Positions 3,937 to 6,038 of a stretch of DNA of 6,038 bases are shown here, piece after piece. The translations under genes were made by a program, and so were the position numbers. The stretch is from Candidatus Margulisiibacteriota bacterium. Its GTDB lineage: Bacteria > Margulisbacteria > WOR-1 > O2-12-FULL-45-9. The notes below the pieces were generated by a model. That model searched no databases, had not been told where the DNA came from, and saw only the letters and a list, made by a program, of their open reading frames with translations. Each line of letters starts with the position of its first letter. The stretch's first letter is position 1. The stretch spans positions 1 to 6,038 of the forward strand of contig JAHIUL010000040.1 in NCBI GenBank assembly GCA_018817195.1, given 5' to 3'.

Positions 3937-6038
3937 CTACCAAAAAGAAAAACCAGCCTTAAGGGTAATTTTTTGATATCCGGTGGATATTTCCTGAAGG
4001 CTGATTGGTTCTCGATAGTATATTATAGACCAGATTTGGCTTAATTTGTAGGTTATTTGATAGTTTATAGTTGTATAAACCCCGCCGCTTTCTTGATCAA
4101 GCTGAGAATACTTTACATCAAGGTAGAGCCGGTCAAAAAAGCCCTTGGCAAAACCCACACGCCAGTCTGGTTTTTCTTCTTTAAATGTTCTTGTTTCATT
4201 TGCGCCCATAGCCTGCCTGATATCCTTGCCAAAATTGTATTCAAGGGTTAGACTCTCAAGGCCTAACCTTTGTTCCAGGTCTCTTTCCACACCGCGGAAT
4301 ACTATGGTTTGCAGTCTGCTGCTGATATAATCGGCGACTACAACGTTGCCCTCAACCTCATCCCCTTTGCTGACGCCTGTTAAGGCTTTGATAAAGTCAG
4401 GCAAAAGCATCACTTTTATTTCTTCGTCGCTGTAGGCGGCGGCTTTTGTGCCGCTGCCGTCATCGGCAAAGCTGTCAAAGGAAATTTTGAGTCCCCGTTC
4501 CTTATCTTCTGCTCCAATCACCCCTTCAAGTTGAGAAATAATAGTTACCGGCCGATTTACTAGTTCGCCGGACGCATCCTCTACCTTATTGTCTACTTCA
4601 ACTACCGCGGCAAGCTCTACTTTGGGCATGATGCCCTCTTTGCCTTTTTCTCCGGTGAAGAGGGCGGTATTCTCTTTTATTTTCTCAGCATTAACTGAAT
4701 AGTAATTTTCTTGTTGTTGGGTGGACATTAAAGTAAACTCGCGATTAAAGATGGTTACAGTGCCTCTTTTAAGATAGATTTTGCCTAGCAGGGAAGGGGT
4801 GGCTAACGTGTCAGTTATCTTAAGGCTTTCACTGTTTACTTCTAGATTCATGAAAACATTGCTAAAATCAAAAGTTGAAACATCGCCCATAACAACATAG
4901 ACGTTCTTACCAAGTTTTGCATTGATATCAAGATAAAGGGGTGGGGGCTTGCCGTTGCTTTTGTTTTTCTTGCCTATGGTAATAACGCAGTTGGTTATTT
5001 CCGCTTTTGTCGAAAGGCTGGGGCCGCCGCTATGATCAAAATAATATGGCCCAAACAGCCTGGCCGATTCAATTATTAGTTCACCTGAATAGAGATCGGT
5101 TAAATTTGCATAGATATGAGATGGCGCCAGCCTTAAATCAAGCAAAACCATGGATTTTTCAGCGAAAAGACTATTAAGCTCCAGGGTGCCGCTTAAGCTG
5201 AGCTCATTGCGGTAATCTTTTGTTGTTTTTCCCTCCCAGATGCCGCTTAAACTAGCCAAGCGCAGGCGGCCGTCATCTATTACAGCTGAACCAGCAACAT
5301 TAGTTAGCTCAGAGTCAATAACTTTGACATATAAACGTGCCGCTTCCAGGCTAATTTCCCCGCTAATTGCCGGGGCCTTGCGCGAACCCCCGATGGCTAC
5401 CCGAGCCCGGGCTTTGCCGTCAAGCCAGCTTATTTCGTTGGTCAAAAGATTAAACAGCCCGAGTGCGCTGTCTTTTAAGTTGGCAGAAATATCTATTTTG
5501 CCGTCGGGCTCAAGGTCAAAATAGCCTTTTAAGCTTGATTGCTTACCGCCTTTTGCCAGAGAAAGATCATGAATAAATAGGCGGTCGCTCTTTTTGCTGA
5601 TCTTGAGCAGAAAGGAATCAAAACTTGGCCCGGCCAGGGAAATATTTTTACCGTCAAAGTTAGCTGAAAAATCCGGGTTGGCCGTTCTACCTTCAAAGGA
5701 AGCAGACATATTAAAACTGCCGTCAAAATCTTTATCAAATAATATTTTGAGAATGTCAGCCGGCATCCTGCGGGCAGTTGCTTCAAGGGAGAGTGACCCG
5801 GCAAAGTCCATATCCCCCGTTATAGAAAGTTTGCCGTTGTCCTTAGCCAATTCTATTCTTTTGATGGCCAGCTTTTTGTCTTCGAGCAAGGCTTCTGCCC
5901 GGATGCCGTCAAAAACAAAGTCTTTGTAAAAACCATTGGCAATTTTGCCGTTTATCTGGCCGGATAATTTTTTAATTTTACCACTAAGCTTAATGTTGCC
6001 GGTGAGTTGACCGCCAATATTTTCCTGGGGTGTTTGGG
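3937..6038 (-). CDS. tamB: TamB-like (DUF490/AsmA-like) envelope protein, C-terminal 699 residues (5' end outside window)
   Basis: TamB proteins are long periplasm-spanning beta-helical grooves, anchored in the inner membrane. They work with an Omp85 partner in outer-membrane protein assembly or in carrying phospholipid to the outer membrane. The frame is open to the window edge: the codons from 6036 translate as QTPQENIGGQLTGNIKLSG and run without a stop into the rest. A TTG near 5889 is therefore not the start. The visible protein is almost all short alternating beta strands with repeated 'GxxxLxAxxL'-type units, for example ISGEISLEAARL at about 224-235. The C-terminal DUF490 domain covers roughly 410-699 and includes LLGKIYLKRGTVTIFNREF (416-434) and SDEEIKVMLLP (536-546). 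The protein ends in beta strands and the aromatic GFSFW. It lies 21 bases upstream of the Omp85 gene, the usual TamB-Omp85 pairing. The N-terminal transmembrane anchor would be outside the window. Family assignment rests on fold pattern, C-terminal motifs and context, since sequence conservation in TamB is low. Confidence 0.87.
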   Translation of the reverse strand, partial: QTPQENIGGQLTGNIKLSGKIKKLSGQINGKIANGFYKDFVFDGIRAEALLEDKKLAIKRIELAKDNGKLSITGDMDFAGSLSLEATARRMPADILKILFDKDFDGSFNMSASFEGRTANPDFSANFDGKNISLAGPSFDSFLLKISKKSDRLFIHDLSLAKGGKQSSLKGYFDLEPDGKIDISANLKDSALGLFNLLTNEISWLDGKARARVAIGGSRKAPAISGEISLEAARLYVKVIDSELTNVAGSAVIDDGRLRLASLSGIWEGKTTKDYRNELSLSGTLELNSLFAEKSMVLLDLRLAPSHIYANLTDLYSGELIIESARLFGPYYFDHSGGPSLSTKAEITNCVITIGKKNKSNGKPPPLYLDINAKLGKNVYVVMGDVSTFDFSNVFMNLEVNSESLKITDTLATPSLLGKIYLKRGTVTIFNREFTLMSTQQQENYYSVNAEKIKENTALFTGEKGKEGIMPKVELAAVVEVDNKVEDASGELVNRPVTIISQLEGVIGAEDKERGLKISFDSFADDGSGTKAAAYSDEEIKVMLLPDFIKALTGVSKGDEVEGNVVVADYISSRLQTIVFRGVERDLEQRLGLESLTLEYNFGKDIRQAMGANETRTFKEEKPDWRVGFAKGFFDRLYLDVKYSQLDQESGGVYTTINYQITYKLSQIWSIIYYREPISLQEISTGYQKITLKAGFSFW

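Noticed and set aside
5887..5889. TTG as the start of a 650-residue protein
   Set aside because: The frame stays open for 49 more codons to the window edge with the same beta-repeat character, there is no SD, and no signal or anchor follows it. The gene is partial.

Overview
The window carries one strand of genes. All five protein-coding genes I can support lie on the minus strand, so they read from right to left. In transcription order they are a TamB-type (DUF490/AsmA-like) protein, a three-POTRA Omp85 outer-membrane protein of the BamA/TamA family, the 16S rRNA methyltransferase RsmG, and the chromosome-partition pair ParA (Soj) and ParB (Spo0J). The tamB-like gene has lost its 5' end and parB its 3' end at the window edges. 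No transposase, phage gene, CRISPR array, tRNA or rRNA is visible.

The organism is a diderm bacterium, because an Omp85 protein with a signal peptide and a TamB partner only makes sense with an outer membrane. The sequence is moderately AT-rich. The organisation (tamB-like directly before a single bamA-like gene, then rsmG and parAB) is not that of E. coli. It would fit one of the less-studied diderm lineages, for example Margulisbacteria/Saganbacteria, Omnitrophota, Elusimicrobiota or a diderm Firmicute. That placement is inference from gene content only.

Layout: 3937-6038 encodes the last 699 residues of the TamB-like protein. A 21-base gap holding the next ribosome-binding site leads to the Omp85 gene (2215-3915). 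rsmG (1543-2208) begins 6 bases after the Omp85 stop, in the same reading frame, so these three genes look like one transcription unit. A 338-base gap (1205-1542) follows. It holds a good minus-strand sigma-70-type promoter for parAB and a 9-base palindrome inside that promoter. On the plus strand it also holds a possible 34-codon ORF, an inverted repeat, a terminator-like element and a partial parS-like match. parA (437-1204) and parB (1-453) overlap by 17 bases.

Functionally the window joins two modules. One is envelope biogenesis: TamB spans the periplasm and the Omp85 protein is the outer-membrane end. The other is the rsmG-parA-parB cluster that commonly sits near the replication origin, where ParA ATPase and ParB CTPase/parS-binding protein segregate the origin. 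The genes themselves are ordinary members of known families. The least explained sequence is the intergenic region before parA.
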